Origin: JBBKWQ01 sp037969115
Lineage (GTDB): Bacteria; Actinomycetota; Acidimicrobiia; Acidimicrobiales; Ilumatobacteraceae
Assembly: GCA_037969115.1 (NCBI GenBank)
Contig: JBBKWQ010000136.1
Location: 1-8,192 of the forward strand
DNA: 8,192 nt
Direction: 5' to 3'
Position numbers and translations under genes: made by a program. This document shows, in pieces, positions 1 to 7,409 of the stretch; positions within the stretch are counted from its first letter, which is position 1, and each line of letters begins with the position of its first letter. The notes beneath the pieces are model-generated. The model was not told where the DNA came from. It saw only the letters and a list, made by a program, of their open reading frames with translations, and did no database searches.

Positions 1-1
1 G

Positions 2-382
2 GATCTTCCCGCGGCGGCGGCGCTGATGGCAGCGTGGGGGCATGCCAAGCCGGCGCACGTCGGGGTCAACCCGACGCCAGGCTGGTGGATGCTCGGCGGC
101 GCCCGCGCGCTCGTCGAGAACAGCCGACCCGGTGTGCTCGCCAGCGACTTCCGGGCGTGCATGGCCTACGAAGGCGCCGAAACTGCCGCTGCCGCGACCT
201 CGTGCCGGGCGACGGTGGTGATCGGACTCGGCGACAAGATGACACCGGCGAAGGGCGGCCGCGCCCTCGCAGCTGCGCTCGGTTCACCGAACATCGTCGA
301 GCTCACCGACACGGGTCACCAGATGATGACCGAGAACCCTCGTCAGGTGAAGCGAGCGATTCTCGAAGCGGTGAGCGTCTGA
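2..382 (+). CDS. Alpha/beta-fold hydrolase, C-terminal fragment (5' end outside the window)
   Basis: The reading frame is open from the left edge, so the gene begins upstream and about 126 C-terminal residues are visible. The internal ATG at 26 is probably not the start, because the frame before it is open and no ribosome-binding site precedes it. Two C-terminal hallmarks of the alpha/beta hydrolase fold are present. One is a strand followed by a turn with the likely catalytic acid (VVIGLGDKMTP). The other is a strand followed by the catalytic-histidine segment (VELTDTGHQMMTENP), which leads into the final helix. The nucleophile elbow and oxyanion region lie outside the window, so substrate and reaction (esterase, lactonase, C-C hydrolase or haloperoxidase-like) cannot be assigned. 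The gene is convergent with the dehydrogenase on the other strand, with 13 bases between the stops, so it is not part of that operon. The fold is fairly certain and the specificity is unknown. Confidence 0.82.
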   Translation, partial: DLPAAAALMAAWGHAKPAHVGVNPTPGWWMLGGARALVENSRPGVLASDFRACMAYEGAETAAAATSCRATVVIGLGDKMTPAKGGRALAAALGSPNIVELTDTGHQMMTENPRQVKRAILEAVSV

Positions 383-395
383 CCCCCCCCTTCGG

Positions 396-1697
396 TCAGG
401 TCGACACGGACATCCAGGATCCGTCGCGGCCCAGATACTCGCGGACGCCGGTCGACCCGAGGCGATAGAACGTCGGGCTGCCCGCATCGGCGAGCACCTG
501 CAACATCGCCGGGAGCTCGGCGCCCTCGGCCCTGATCTTGTCGATCACCCGATCGGTACCGATCGCGTCGAGCACCTCGAACGGGCCGAGTGCCCAGTTG
601 AATCCCCACCGGATCGCGTTGTCGATGTTGACGATGTCGTCGGCGATCTCGGGCACCAGGTCGGCCGCGTACCGCAGGGTGCCGCCGAAGATCTGCCACG
701 CAAGTCGTCCATGCGCGGACTCGTCGAACAACACCGCGCCGAGCTCGGCGGGAACACCGTCGAGGTCGGGTTCGACGGCCGGTCGCCACTGTTCGGCCGC
801 GAGGTCGAACGTCTCGATCTTCTTGGTGCCGTCGTCGAGCTTCTGCACTCGGCCGAATCCGCCACGCTCTCGTGCCTTCCGCCCGAGCTGGCCGCGATCG
901 AGCATGCGGAGTTCGGCGTCGGGGAGGGTGGTGTACCGATGTCCGGCGTCACCGTCTGGCAGATTGACCTGGAGGTTCTTGCCGACCAGATCCATCACGT
1001 CGAGCCCGATCAGGTCGATCAGCCCGTACAGGCCGGTCGGCGGCAGCCCGATGGGCTTGCCGAGCACCGCATCGACCGTCTCCTGCGACATCTCGTCGGC
1101 GAGGAACGGCTTGGCGAGATGCAGCCCGCTGAGCATGAAGTAGCACCCGATGCGGTTGCCGATGAAGTTCACCGTGTCTTTCGCGTGAACGACTCCTTTG
1201 CCGAGCTGGTTCGCGCCGAACGCCGCAAACGCGTCGATGACCTCGGGGCTCGTGTTGGCTCCGGGGACCAGCTCGAACAGCTTCATCACCTTGACCGGAT
1301 TGAAGAAGTGTGTGATCGCCACGTCGGCTTGGAAGCGGTCGGGCATGCCCGTAGAGATGTCGCGCAGTGGAATTCCGGACGTGTTGGAACTGACGACCGA
1401 TCCGCCCTTGCGGAGTGGTTCGACCCGGGCGAACAGCGCCTGCTTGACAGCAACGTCCTCGACGATGGCTTCGCAGATCCAGTCGTAGTCGGCGATCTGC
1501 TCGAGGTCGTGGTCGAACGTGCCCGTGACCACGAGGTGGCGGTCGGTCTCGTCGACGGCTTGGAGTCCGCGCTCGACCGCGTCGGCCGTGACGTCGAGCA
1601 TCAACACCCGGCAACCGGCCGCAGCGCTCGCCGCCGCAATCCCCGATCCCATCGTGCCGCAGCCCAGCACAGCGACCGATTCGATCTGACGACGCAT
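396..1697 (-). CDS. 3-hydroxyacyl-CoA dehydrogenase (NAD-dependent, beta-oxidation type)
   Basis: This 433-residue protein probably oxidises (S)-3-hydroxyacyl-CoA to 3-ketoacyl-CoA with NAD in fatty-acid or related acyl-CoA breakdown. An N-terminal Rossmann fold shows the GxGxxG motif at residues 12-17 (LGCGTMGSG), with Asp35 at the end of strand 2, favouring NAD over NADP. The family signature follows: SSNTSG near 103-108, the catalytic His130 in THFFNPVKVMKLFE, its partner Glu142, and NFIGNRIG near 177-184. The first C-terminal helical domain covers about 175-290. A second, related one ends near 400 with RWGFNWALGPFEVLDAIG. Simple hydroxybutyryl-CoA dehydrogenases are about 280 residues long. 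This two-C-domain layout resembles the dehydrogenase part of FadN- or FadB-type fusion enzymes without the enoyl-CoA hydratase domain. The start is set by AGGAGG seven bases before the ATG. A perfect palindrome lies just upstream of that site. The methyltransferase gene is 162 bases upstream on the same strand, so a separate promoter is likely. Confidence 0.93.
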   Translation of the reverse strand: MRRQIESVAVLGCGTMGSGIAAASAAAGCRVLMLDVTADAVERGLQAVDETDRHLVVTGTFDHDLEQIADYDWICEAIVEDVAVKQALFARVEPLRKGGSVVSSNTSGIPLRDISTGMPDRFQADVAITHFFNPVKVMKLFELVPGANTSPEVIDAFAAFGANQLGKGVVHAKDTVNFIGNRIGCYFMLSGLHLAKPFLADEMSQETVDAVLGKPIGLPPTGLYGLIDLIGLDVMDLVGKNLQVNLPDGDAGHRYTTLPDAELRMLDRGQLGRKARERGGFGRVQKLDDGTKKIETFDLAAEQWRPAVEPDLDGVPAELGAVLFDESAHGRLAWQIFGGTLRYAADLVPEIADDIVNIDNAIRWGFNWALGPFEVLDAIGTDRVIDKIRAEGAELPAMLQVLADAGSPTFYRLGSTGVREYLGRDGSWMSVST

Positions 1698-1713
1698 CTC
1701 TCACCCTCCTCGA

Positions 1714-1728
1714 CGCCGAACTTCGGCG
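1714..1728. promoter_or_regulatory. Perfect 7+1+7 palindrome upstream of the dehydrogenase gene (operator candidate)
   Basis: CGCCGAACTTCGGCG is an exact inverted repeat with 7-base arms around one central base. It lies 17 bases upstream of the dehydrogenase ATG and just outside its Shine-Dalgarno site (1705-1710). A short, nearly gapless dyad like this is typical of a dimeric repressor site, for example of the TetR or GntR family. The same bases could also form a small mRNA structure, although a one-base loop is too tight for a full stem. The regulator is not encoded in this window. Confidence 0.4.
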
Positions 1729-1859
1729 GCCCGACGGCGAGTCTGCCTGGCACACCTGCCGATTGCACACCGTGGCGGAACCCGAACCGTCGGCGATGCC
1801 CCGAATGTGATCCAGCCGGCCGCCTTCGTCGCCCGGCTCGGCGTGCACCCGGCGGGCGC

Positions 1860-2657
1860 CTATCGGTGCGCTTCGAGCCGGTATGACCGAAAGGGAACGC
1901 AGTGCCCGCCATCGGGTGCCACGTACTGCTCGATCTTGGTTTCCATTGCCGACACGAGGTCGTCGCGGGCAGCATCGGTCAGCCGGTCGAGCGCGGGCGC
2001 CCACGGAGTGCCTGCCGTCTGCGCGAGAAACCACGGGCCGAAGTCGGCAATGTCGACCCAGTGCTCGAGCAAGGTGATGTCGATGTCGTCGAACCCGGAC
2101 GACGACGCCAGCGCACGCAGCAGCTCGTCGGCATTCGGCGGCGTGGCGCGTTGCACCGACTGCAAGAGTGACGGCTCGAGCGCCGCGAGGAGCTCGAGCT
2201 GTCCATCGATGTACGGGTTGTGTCCCAGCGTCGCCCATATCGTCGCCACGATCACCCCACCAGGTCCGAGCACACGCATCGCCTCCGACATCGCGGCGAG
2301 CGGCTCTGGGAAGAACTGCATTCCTTGCTGGCAAATGACGTGAGTGAACGATTCATCCTCGAACGGCAACGCATCGCACGACGCCTCGACCAGCTCGACC
2401 GCATCGCCGAGACCAGCGCGGGCAACCTCGAGCATGGCGACGTTGATGTCAGCACCCACGACTCGACCATCCGGCGCCACCAGCGGCACCGCGTGACGCG
2501 CAACGAGACCGGTGCCACAGGCAAGATCGAGGACCACGTCACCGGGCCGGATCGATGCTCCATGCGCGAGCAAACGAGCCGACCCCTCCATGAACGCACG
2601 CGTGAACGATTCGTACGCCTCAGCCTGACGTCGAGCGAGCTGAAACCCTGACGACAT
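1860..2657 (-). CDS. Class I SAM-dependent methyltransferase (UbiE/Methyltransf_11-like)
   Basis: This 265-residue cytoplasmic enzyme should transfer a methyl group from S-adenosylmethionine to an unidentified acceptor. Motif I (VLDLACGTG, residues 42-50) forms the glycine-rich SAM loop. An acidic residue at the end of strand 2 (VVGAD, Asp70) should bind the SAM ribose. The motif II/III region (LPFEDESFTHVICQQGMQFFPEPLAAMSEAMRVLGPGG, given here only as landmarks from about residue 97: LPFEDESFTHV, then MQFFPEP, then RVLGPGG) matches the ubiquinone/menaquinone-type and small-molecule methyltransferase group. The C-terminal half (about 140-265) is the less conserved acceptor-binding part, so the substrate cannot be read from sequence. 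The ATG is preceded by GGAG at six bases. It follows the transporter gene by 134 bases and precedes the dehydrogenase by 162 bases on the same strand, which does not suggest tight co-translation with either. Confidence 0.88.
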   Translation of the reverse strand: MSSGFQLARRQAEAYESFTRAFMEGSARLLAHGASIRPGDVVLDLACGTGLVARHAVPLVAPDGRVVGADINVAMLEVARAGLGDAVELVEASCDALPFEDESFTHVICQQGMQFFPEPLAAMSEAMRVLGPGGVIVATIWATLGHNPYIDGQLELLAALEPSLLQSVQRATPPNADELLRALASSSGFDDIDITLLEHWVDIADFGPWFLAQTAGTPWAPALDRLTDAARDDLVSAMETKIEQYVAPDGGHCVPFRSYRLEAHR

Positions 2658-2776
2658 CGCACACTCCGCTCATGTTGGGAGACCGAACAGTACCCCTGCT
2701 CGGGTCATCTCGAGGGACTGCTCGCCCGGACGGGCACGACATCGGCAACCGGCCGTTCTCAGTCATGCGAGCTGCA

Positions 2777-2801
2777 GTCGCCGCCGACGAGTTACGGCGA
2801 C
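2777..2801 (-). terminator. Short GC-rich hairpin at the transporter stop codon (possible weak terminator)
   Basis: GTCGCCG and CGGCGAC form a 7-bp stem with an 11-base loop that contains the TAA stop of the transporter gene. There is no T-tract after it, and one arm overlaps the coding end. It could be a weak or Rho-assisted terminator, or a chance GC-rich dyad. The rest of the 134-base gap (2658-2791) holds the ribosome-binding site of the methyltransferase and nothing else that I recognise. Confidence 0.22.
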
Positions 2802-5152
2802 GCGCTGACTGATTCTCGATCTCGTTCGGTGTCGTCGCCTGCGTCGCTCTCACCGAGCGAGCGGTGGAGCTCTTCGAGCTCGTGGCCCTCGACGTGCAGC
2901 GTCGGGATGATCCGGTCGAGCCACTTGGGGAACCACCAGTTCTTCGACCCGAGCAGTTCCATCGTGGCGGGCACCAGCAACATGCGGACGAGCGTGGCAT
3001 CGAGCAGAACGGCGAGCGCCAGGCCCGTACCGAACAGCTTCACGATGCGGTTGTCTTCCAACAGGAACGCCCCGAACACGACGACCATGATCGCGGCCGC
3101 GGCGGTGATCACTCGCGCCGTGGCGGCCAGGCCGTCGGCCACCGAGTTCACGGGGTCGCCGGTGCGGTCGTACTCCTCTTTCACTCGTGACAACAGGAAC
3201 ACCTCGTAGTCCATCGAGAGTCCGAACACGATCGCGAACAACATCATCGGCACGAACGGCTCGATCGGTGCGGGTTCGATACCGGTCAGACCACCGAGCC
3301 AGCCCCATTGGAAGATCGCGACCACGACGCCGTATGCAGCCGAGATCGACAGCATGTTCATGATCACGGCCTTGAGCGGCACCAGCAACGAGCGGAACAC
3401 CATCATCAGCAGCAGGAACGACACCGCGAGCACGGCGCCGTAGAACACGATGATGCGTCCCCCGAGAAAGTCGCTGAAGTCGATGTTGGCCGGCACCGCA
3501 CCGGTGAGGTTGGCGGTGATGCCGGTGCCATCGACCAACGGAGGAATCACCTCTGTCCGCAGCCGGGCCACAGTCTGTTCCGTGGCTTCGTCCTGCGGCG
3601 AGGTGGTGGGCACCACGCGGAGCACGAACGCCTCGGACGCGGCGGGATCTTCCTGATCGCTGGGGAAGGGGGATGACACCAGAGCGACACCCGGATCCTG
3701 CGCGACGACGTCGGCCATCTGCTGCACGGTGGCGGCATCCGCTGGGTCGTCGATCTCGATCGCCAGCAGGAACGGGCCGTTGTAACCCGGACCGAAGCCT
3801 TCGGCGATCAGGTCGTACGCCTGACGGGTGGTGGTGTTCTCGGAGAAGTTGCCCTCGTCGGAGAATCCCAGCCGCAAGCCCAGCACGGGCGCAGTGAGGA
3901 GCAGGAGGAGCCCGCCGGCGACAATCACGCCGGACCACGGGCGTGCCTGTACCACGCGACTCCACCGGTATGCCCACGTCTCACGAATGGGCTTTTCCTT
4001 GCGGGGCGGCACGATTCTGCGCAGCGGCTTCACGGCAAGGCTCGCCAGCAGCGTACCGACCATGAACACCGCACCAAGGAGCCCGAGAATCGGAATACCG
4101 AGACCGAGACCGAGCAGCGCCACGGCGGCGAAGCCGGCCGCGATGAGACCACGCCAACGCGTGACCTCGAGGCGGTCGCCGGCGAGCGCGAGCAGAGCGG
4201 GCAGGAGCGTGATCGATGCCAGCAACGTCAGCGCCACGGTGGACGCAGCGGCAATCCCGAGACCGGCGACGAACTTCAGGCCGATCAGCAGCATGCCGAG
4301 CAACGACAGCACGACGGTGATACCGGCGAACACGACAGCACGACCGGCGGTGTCCATGGCGCCGACGGTCGCCTGCTCGGACGTGGCGCCGGCCCGCGTC
4401 AACTCGCGGTAGCGCGTGATGATGAACAGGGCGTAGTCGATGCCGACGCCGAGCCCGATCATGATGCCGATCAGCGGAGCGAACTCGGGGATCGTGAACA
4501 CGTTCGTGAGGAGCGAGACCAATCCGAAACCGCCTGCGCCGACACCGGCGACCGCGATGCCGATCGGCAGGCCCATTGCGAGCACCGAACCGAACGAGAG
4601 GATCAACACGACGATCGCGAAGGCGAGACCGATCAACTCCGATTCTGGTGGTTCGAACTCCCCGAACGCAGCGCCACCGATTTCGATCCGCACGCCATCG
4701 ATGGTCGGCAACGCCTCGTCGATCTCGACGCCGATGGCGGTAGCTTCGGTGTCGTCGATGTCGGCGGCCAGGTTGACCTGCGCGAATGCAATGGTGCCGT
4801 CCTCGCTGATCTGTTCGGCGCCGAACGGGGTGTAGGGGCTGATCACCGTGACCCCTTCGATCTCGACGACCTGATCGAACAGCACCGACATCGGCTCGAT
4901 CACTTCCGGCCGGTCCACACCCTCGGCGGTCTGGAACACGATCTGACCGCCAAAGGCGCTCCCAGCACCTGGGAAGTATTTCGTGACCGTCTCGAAACCG
5001 CTCGCGCTCTCGGAGGCAGGCGTCTCGAATTCGCCGTTGAACGACGAACCGATCGCACCTCCGAGGGCGTTGAGGCCGACGATGATGGCGATCCAGATGC
5101 CGACGACTGTCCAGCGGTGGTGGTAACACCACCGAGCGAGTGCCTGATACAT
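2792..5152 (-). CDS. MMPL/RND-superfamily membrane transporter
   Basis: This 786-residue inner-membrane protein is built as two related halves, each with one transmembrane segment, a large extracytoplasmic domain, then a bundle of five segments. Predicted segments are near 15-35, 172-190, 191-215, 224-246, 271-292, 296-324, then 406-426, 566-586, 592-616, 632-655, 681-698 and 704-730. The paired Asp-Tyr residues used for proton relay in MMPL proteins are present in both halves: Asp239-Tyr240 (GLGVGIDYALFIITRYRE) and Asp648-Tyr649 (FGLSMDYEVFLLSR). Family members export lipids, glycolipids, siderophores or drugs using the proton gradient; the cargo here is unknown. The segment 334-373 is strongly hydrophobic and may add two extra membrane spans between the halves. 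The C-terminus is a charged cytoplasmic tail. The start ATG has GGAG six bases upstream. The kinase gene ends 149 bases upstream on the same strand. Confidence 0.92.
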   Translation of the reverse strand: MYQALARWCYHHRWTVVGIWIAIIVGLNALGGAIGSSFNGEFETPASESASGFETVTKYFPGAGSAFGGQIVFQTAEGVDRPEVIEPMSVLFDQVVEIEGVTVISPYTPFGAEQISEDGTIAFAQVNLAADIDDTEATAIGVEIDEALPTIDGVRIEIGGAAFGEFEPPESELIGLAFAIVVLILSFGSVLAMGLPIGIAVAGVGAGGFGLVSLLTNVFTIPEFAPLIGIMIGLGVGIDYALFIITRYRELTRAGATSEQATVGAMDTAGRAVVFAGITVVLSLLGMLLIGLKFVAGLGIAAASTVALTLLASITLLPALLALAGDRLEVTRWRGLIAAGFAAVALLGLGLGIPILGLLGAVFMVGTLLASLAVKPLRRIVPPRKEKPIRETWAYRWSRVVQARPWSGVIVAGGLLLLLTAPVLGLRLGFSDEGNFSENTTTRQAYDLIAEGFGPGYNGPFLLAIEIDDPADAATVQQMADVVAQDPGVALVSSPFPSDQEDPAASEAFVLRVVPTTSPQDEATEQTVARLRTEVIPPLVDGTGITANLTGAVPANIDFSDFLGGRIIVFYGAVLAVSFLLLMMVFRSLLVPLKAVIMNMLSISAAYGVVVAIFQWGWLGGLTGIEPAPIEPFVPMMLFAIVFGLSMDYEVFLLSRVKEEYDRTGDPVNSVADGLAATARVITAAAAIMVVVFGAFLLEDNRIVKLFGTGLALAVLLDATLVRMLLVPATMELLGSKNWWFPKWLDRIIPTLHVEGHELEELHRSLGESDAGDDTERDRESVSASP

Positions 5153-5175
5153 GGAGAACTCCAGCGTGGGTTTGA

Positions 5176-5196
5176 GATCGACGACCCGCGTCGATC
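5176..5196. promoter_or_regulatory. Inverted repeat upstream of the transporter gene (operator candidate)
   Basis: GATCGACG and CGTCGATC form perfect 8-base arms around a 5-base spacer, 24 bases upstream of the transporter start. MMPL genes are often governed by TetR-type repressors that bind dyads of this size, but the arms use the very common GATCG/CGATC word of this genome. I hold this loosely. The rest of the 149-base gap (5153-5301) holds the Shine-Dalgarno site and no copy of the TTCAG tandem seen further upstream in the cluster. Confidence 0.28.
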
Positions 5197-5301
5197 ACGT
5201 ACGGGTCACCAGCGGACCGAAGAGCGTATCGGCACAGCTGCCCGCGAACGCTTCGACTCGACCCGGACGTGGGTCACACCGAACGGGCTGTTCGCAGCGC
5301 C

Positions 5302-6648
5302 TCAGTCTCGTGCGTCGGGGAGCGTCACGGTGAATCTGGCCCCGCCGAGTGGGCTTGCACCGACCTCGACAGTGGCACCGTGTTCTTCCACGAGGCCGGC
5401 GACGATCGCCAGGCCGAGGCCCGAACCACCGAAGTCGCGCCCTCGTGACTCGTCGGCACGTCCGAAGCGTTCGAAGATCCGTTCACGGTTGTGCTCGGCG
5501 ACTCCATCGCCGTCGTCGTCGACGTGGAGGACGACCTCGCCACCGTCGCTCGACACGCTGATCTGCACACGTGACCGTGCGTGCCGCAGTGCGTTGTCGA
5601 GTAGGTTGCGCACTACTCGACCCAGCTGATCGGCGTCCCCACGGACCTGCCCCGCCGAGACGTGACTCGTGTCGATCGTGTGTGTGGAGTGCACCCGATG
5701 GGCCTCGGTCAGGGCGATGTCGTCGAGGTCGACGAGCGCCCGCGTTCGCTCGGCGGCGGCTCCACCACGACCCTCGCGACGGGCGAGGAACAGCAGATCG
5801 TCGACGAGTCGCTGCATCCGCAGGTCTTCGTCCAGCACCTCGCCGGCGACTTCGCGCAGGAGCGTGTCGTCGTCGCTCAGGAGAGCGACTTCGAGTTCAT
5901 GACGGATGACGGAGATCGGCGTTCGGAGTTCATGAGACGCGTCGGACACGAACCGGGCCTGGGCGACGTTCGACGCCTCCAGGCGGTCGAGCATCGCATT
6001 CATCGTGACGGCGAGTCGACCGATCTCGTCGTGTGTGGCCGGCTCGGGGACGCGCCGGTGCAGGTCGCCGCCCCCGATGTCGGCCACCTCGGAACGGATC
6101 GCCTCGACAGGCTGGAGTGCCCTACGGATCACCGACCAGATCATTCCACCCATCAGCAACACCAAGAGGGGGAGGCCGATGACGAGGGCTCCCCAGACCG
6201 TTCGCAGCAGCCTGGCGACGTTCTCGAGGTTCGTTCCGACGATGATGAAGACCGGTTCGTCGCCGCCCGTGCGGTGAACGTGTACCCGGAACTCGTCGGT
6301 GTCGAGAGACGCCACCCGCATCGAGAGGGTGCGGTCGACCAGCGTGGTCACGAAACTGGGCTCGCCCTCGACGTTGCGGCTGGAAGCCAACACCGTCCCG
6401 CTCATGTCGACGATCTGGACGAATCCGTCCTCGTCGTCCTCCACCGACAGCGTGGTCAATCCGTCGCTGGTGGCGACGAGTGCCTCGATGTCGGTCGTGC
6501 GGAGTTCCAGCGCTGTGTCGATCGACCTGATCTGCGACGTTCGCAACACGTTGACCAGCATCACTCCTGCGACCGTCAAAGCGCCGGCGACGATGACGGT
6601 CGACGCCAGGGTCACCCGGAACCGAACGGTCCGGGGTCGGCTGCTCAC
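5302..6648 (-). CDS. Sensor histidine kinase (HAMP-HisKA-HATPase)
   Basis: This 448-residue membrane kinase should sense an extracytoplasmic signal, autophosphorylate and pass the phosphate to the adjacent response regulator. Order of parts: a first transmembrane helix (about 10-34), a periplasmic or extracellular sensor of about 115 residues, a second helix (about 151-174), a HAMP linker (about 175-228), the HisKA dimer helix with phospho-acceptor His239 (SDASHELRTPISV), and the ATPase domain with an N box (RNLLDNALRHA, 348-357), G1 (VDDDGDGV, 376-383), F box (FERFGRADES) and G2 (GGSGLGLAIV, 407-416). All catalytic motifs are intact. The sensor carries an acidic cluster at about 70-74 (EDDED). 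Translation starts at a GTG that overlaps the regulator's TGA stop as GTGA. No clear Shine-Dalgarno site precedes it, so it is probably translationally coupled to the regulator. The signal cannot be identified from sequence. Confidence 0.95.
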   Translation of the reverse strand: MSSRPRTVRFRVTLASTVIVAGALTVAGVMLVNVLRTSQIRSIDTALELRTTDIEALVATSDGLTTLSVEDDEDGFVQIVDMSGTVLASSRNVEGEPSFVTTLVDRTLSMRVASLDTDEFRVHVHRTGGDEPVFIIVGTNLENVARLLRTVWGALVIGLPLLVLLMGGMIWSVIRRALQPVEAIRSEVADIGGGDLHRRVPEPATHDEIGRLAVTMNAMLDRLEASNVAQARFVSDASHELRTPISVIRHELEVALLSDDDTLLREVAGEVLDEDLRMQRLVDDLLFLARREGRGGAAAERTRALVDLDDIALTEAHRVHSTHTIDTSHVSAGQVRGDADQLGRVVRNLLDNALRHARSRVQISVSSDGGEVVLHVDDDGDGVAEHNRERIFERFGRADESRGRDFGGSGLGLAIVAGLVEEHGATVEVGASPLGGARFTVTLPDARD

Positions 6649-7322
6649 GAGTTCGCGCCGACGAGCCGGTAGCCGGCACCGCGCACGGTCTGGATCGACT
6701 CGGCATCGAACGGAATGTCGATCTTCTTCCGGAGATGCCGCACGTACACCTCGACGATGTTGGGATCACCCTCGAATTCGTAGTCCCACACGTGCTCCAG
6801 GATGTCCTGCTTCGACACGACCGTGTTGGCATTCGAGACGAGGTACTCGAGCACCGAGAACTCGCGGGCAGTGAGCTCGATCTCGTTGTCGTCACGCCAG
6901 CAACGTCGTTCCGACGGGTCGACTCGCAGTCCGCCTGCCCGGAGCTCCACGGGGCGCTCGGGACGGCCTCGCCGGAGTAACGCCCGGATTCGGGCGACCA
7001 ACACGAGATGCGAGAACGGCTTCCGGAGAAAGTCGTCGGCACCCGTATCGAGCGCTTCGGTCTCGTCGAGCTCACCGTCTTTGGCGGTGAGCATCAGGAT
7101 CGGCGTCCAGTTGCCGGCATCGCGCAAGTCACCACACAGCTTGAAGCCGTTGAGACCCGGCAGCATGATGTCGAGCACGATTGCGTCGTACTGATGCTCC
7201 GTCGCCATCCACTTGCCATCGATGCCGTCGAGGGCGATGTCGACAGCGAAGCCATCGGCCTCGAGTCCTCGCTTCAGCGAGGCGGCCAGTCTTTTTTCGT
7301 CTTCGACGACCAGCAATCTCAT
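6645..7322 (-). CDS. OmpR/PhoB-family response regulator
   Basis: This 225-residue DNA-binding regulator is the partner of the kinase that overlaps its 3' end. The receiver domain (1-120) has the acidic pocket EDE at 7-9, phospho-acceptor Asp51 (IVLDIMLPG), the switch Thr79 and Lys101 (FLRKPF). The winged-helix output domain (about 128-222) shows the usual ELTAREFSVLEYLV start, the recognition-helix region NIVEVYVRHLRKKI and the terminal hairpin IQTVRGAGYRL. The start was set at the ATG at 7322. The product then begins MRLLVVEDE as in the family, and AAGGA (7331-7335) sits eight bases before it. The frame is open 15 codons further to 7367, but that extension is not conserved-looking and has no comparable ribosome site. 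Members bind tandem direct half-sites about 10-11 bases apart. Two such candidate sites are present in this window, one in front of this gene, which suggests autoregulation. Confidence 0.96.
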   Translation of the reverse strand: MRLLVVEDEKRLAASLKRGLEADGFAVDIALDGIDGKWMATEHQYDAIVLDIMLPGLNGFKLCGDLRDAGNWTPILMLTAKDGELDETEALDTGADDFLRKPFSHLVLVARIRALLRRGRPERPVELRAGGLRVDPSERRCWRDDNEIELTAREFSVLEYLVSNANTVVSKQDILEHVWDYEFEGDPNIVEVYVRHLRKKIDIPFDAESIQTVRGAGYRLVGANS

Positions 7323-7385
7323 CAGTTCCGTCCTTCGCGCGACCATCGAGATCGGGCAACTGCTCACGATCGTGGCAGGTCACAG

Positions 7386-7401
7386 CTGAAACGCAACTGA
7401 A
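7386..7401 (-). promoter_or_regulatory. Tandem TTCAG operator candidate upstream of the response regulator
   Basis: On the minus strand the half-site TTCAG occurs twice, with starts 11 bases apart, within the longer words TTTTCAGTTG and TTTCAGCTGTG. The inner half-site ends 63 bases before the regulator ATG. A tandem direct repeat with one helical turn of spacing is the known site form for OmpR/PhoB-type regulators. A closely matching copy lies in front of the acidic-protein gene (8140-8154). I see no convincing -10 hexamer at the matching distance here. Confidence 0.5.
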
Positions 7402-7409
7402 AACGCAGC

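Noticed and set aside
711..1886. Plus-strand open frame of 391 codons antisense to the dehydrogenase
   Set aside because: The opposite strand encodes an intact enzyme with all family motifs. The antisense product has no recognisable domain and is the mirror of GC-rich codon use.
949..2334. Minus-strand open frame of 461 codons crossing the methyltransferase-dehydrogenase gap
   Set aside because: The translation is extremely Arg-rich and low in complexity, typical of an off-frame reading of high-GC genes. It overlaps two well-supported genes.
3981..5198. Minus-strand open frame of 405 codons overlapping the transporter gene in another frame
   Set aside because: The product is Arg/His-rich and lacks membrane segments. 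The transporter frame is clearly the coding one.
5662..6672. Plus-strand open frame of 336 codons antisense to the histidine kinase
   Set aside because: It has no domain or ribosome-binding site, and the kinase on the other strand is complete.
7323..7367. Fifteen-codon N-terminal extension of the response regulator
   Set aside because: Receiver domains begin at the MRLLVVEDE start, which has its own AAGGA site. The extension would also overlap a palindrome and part of the leader.
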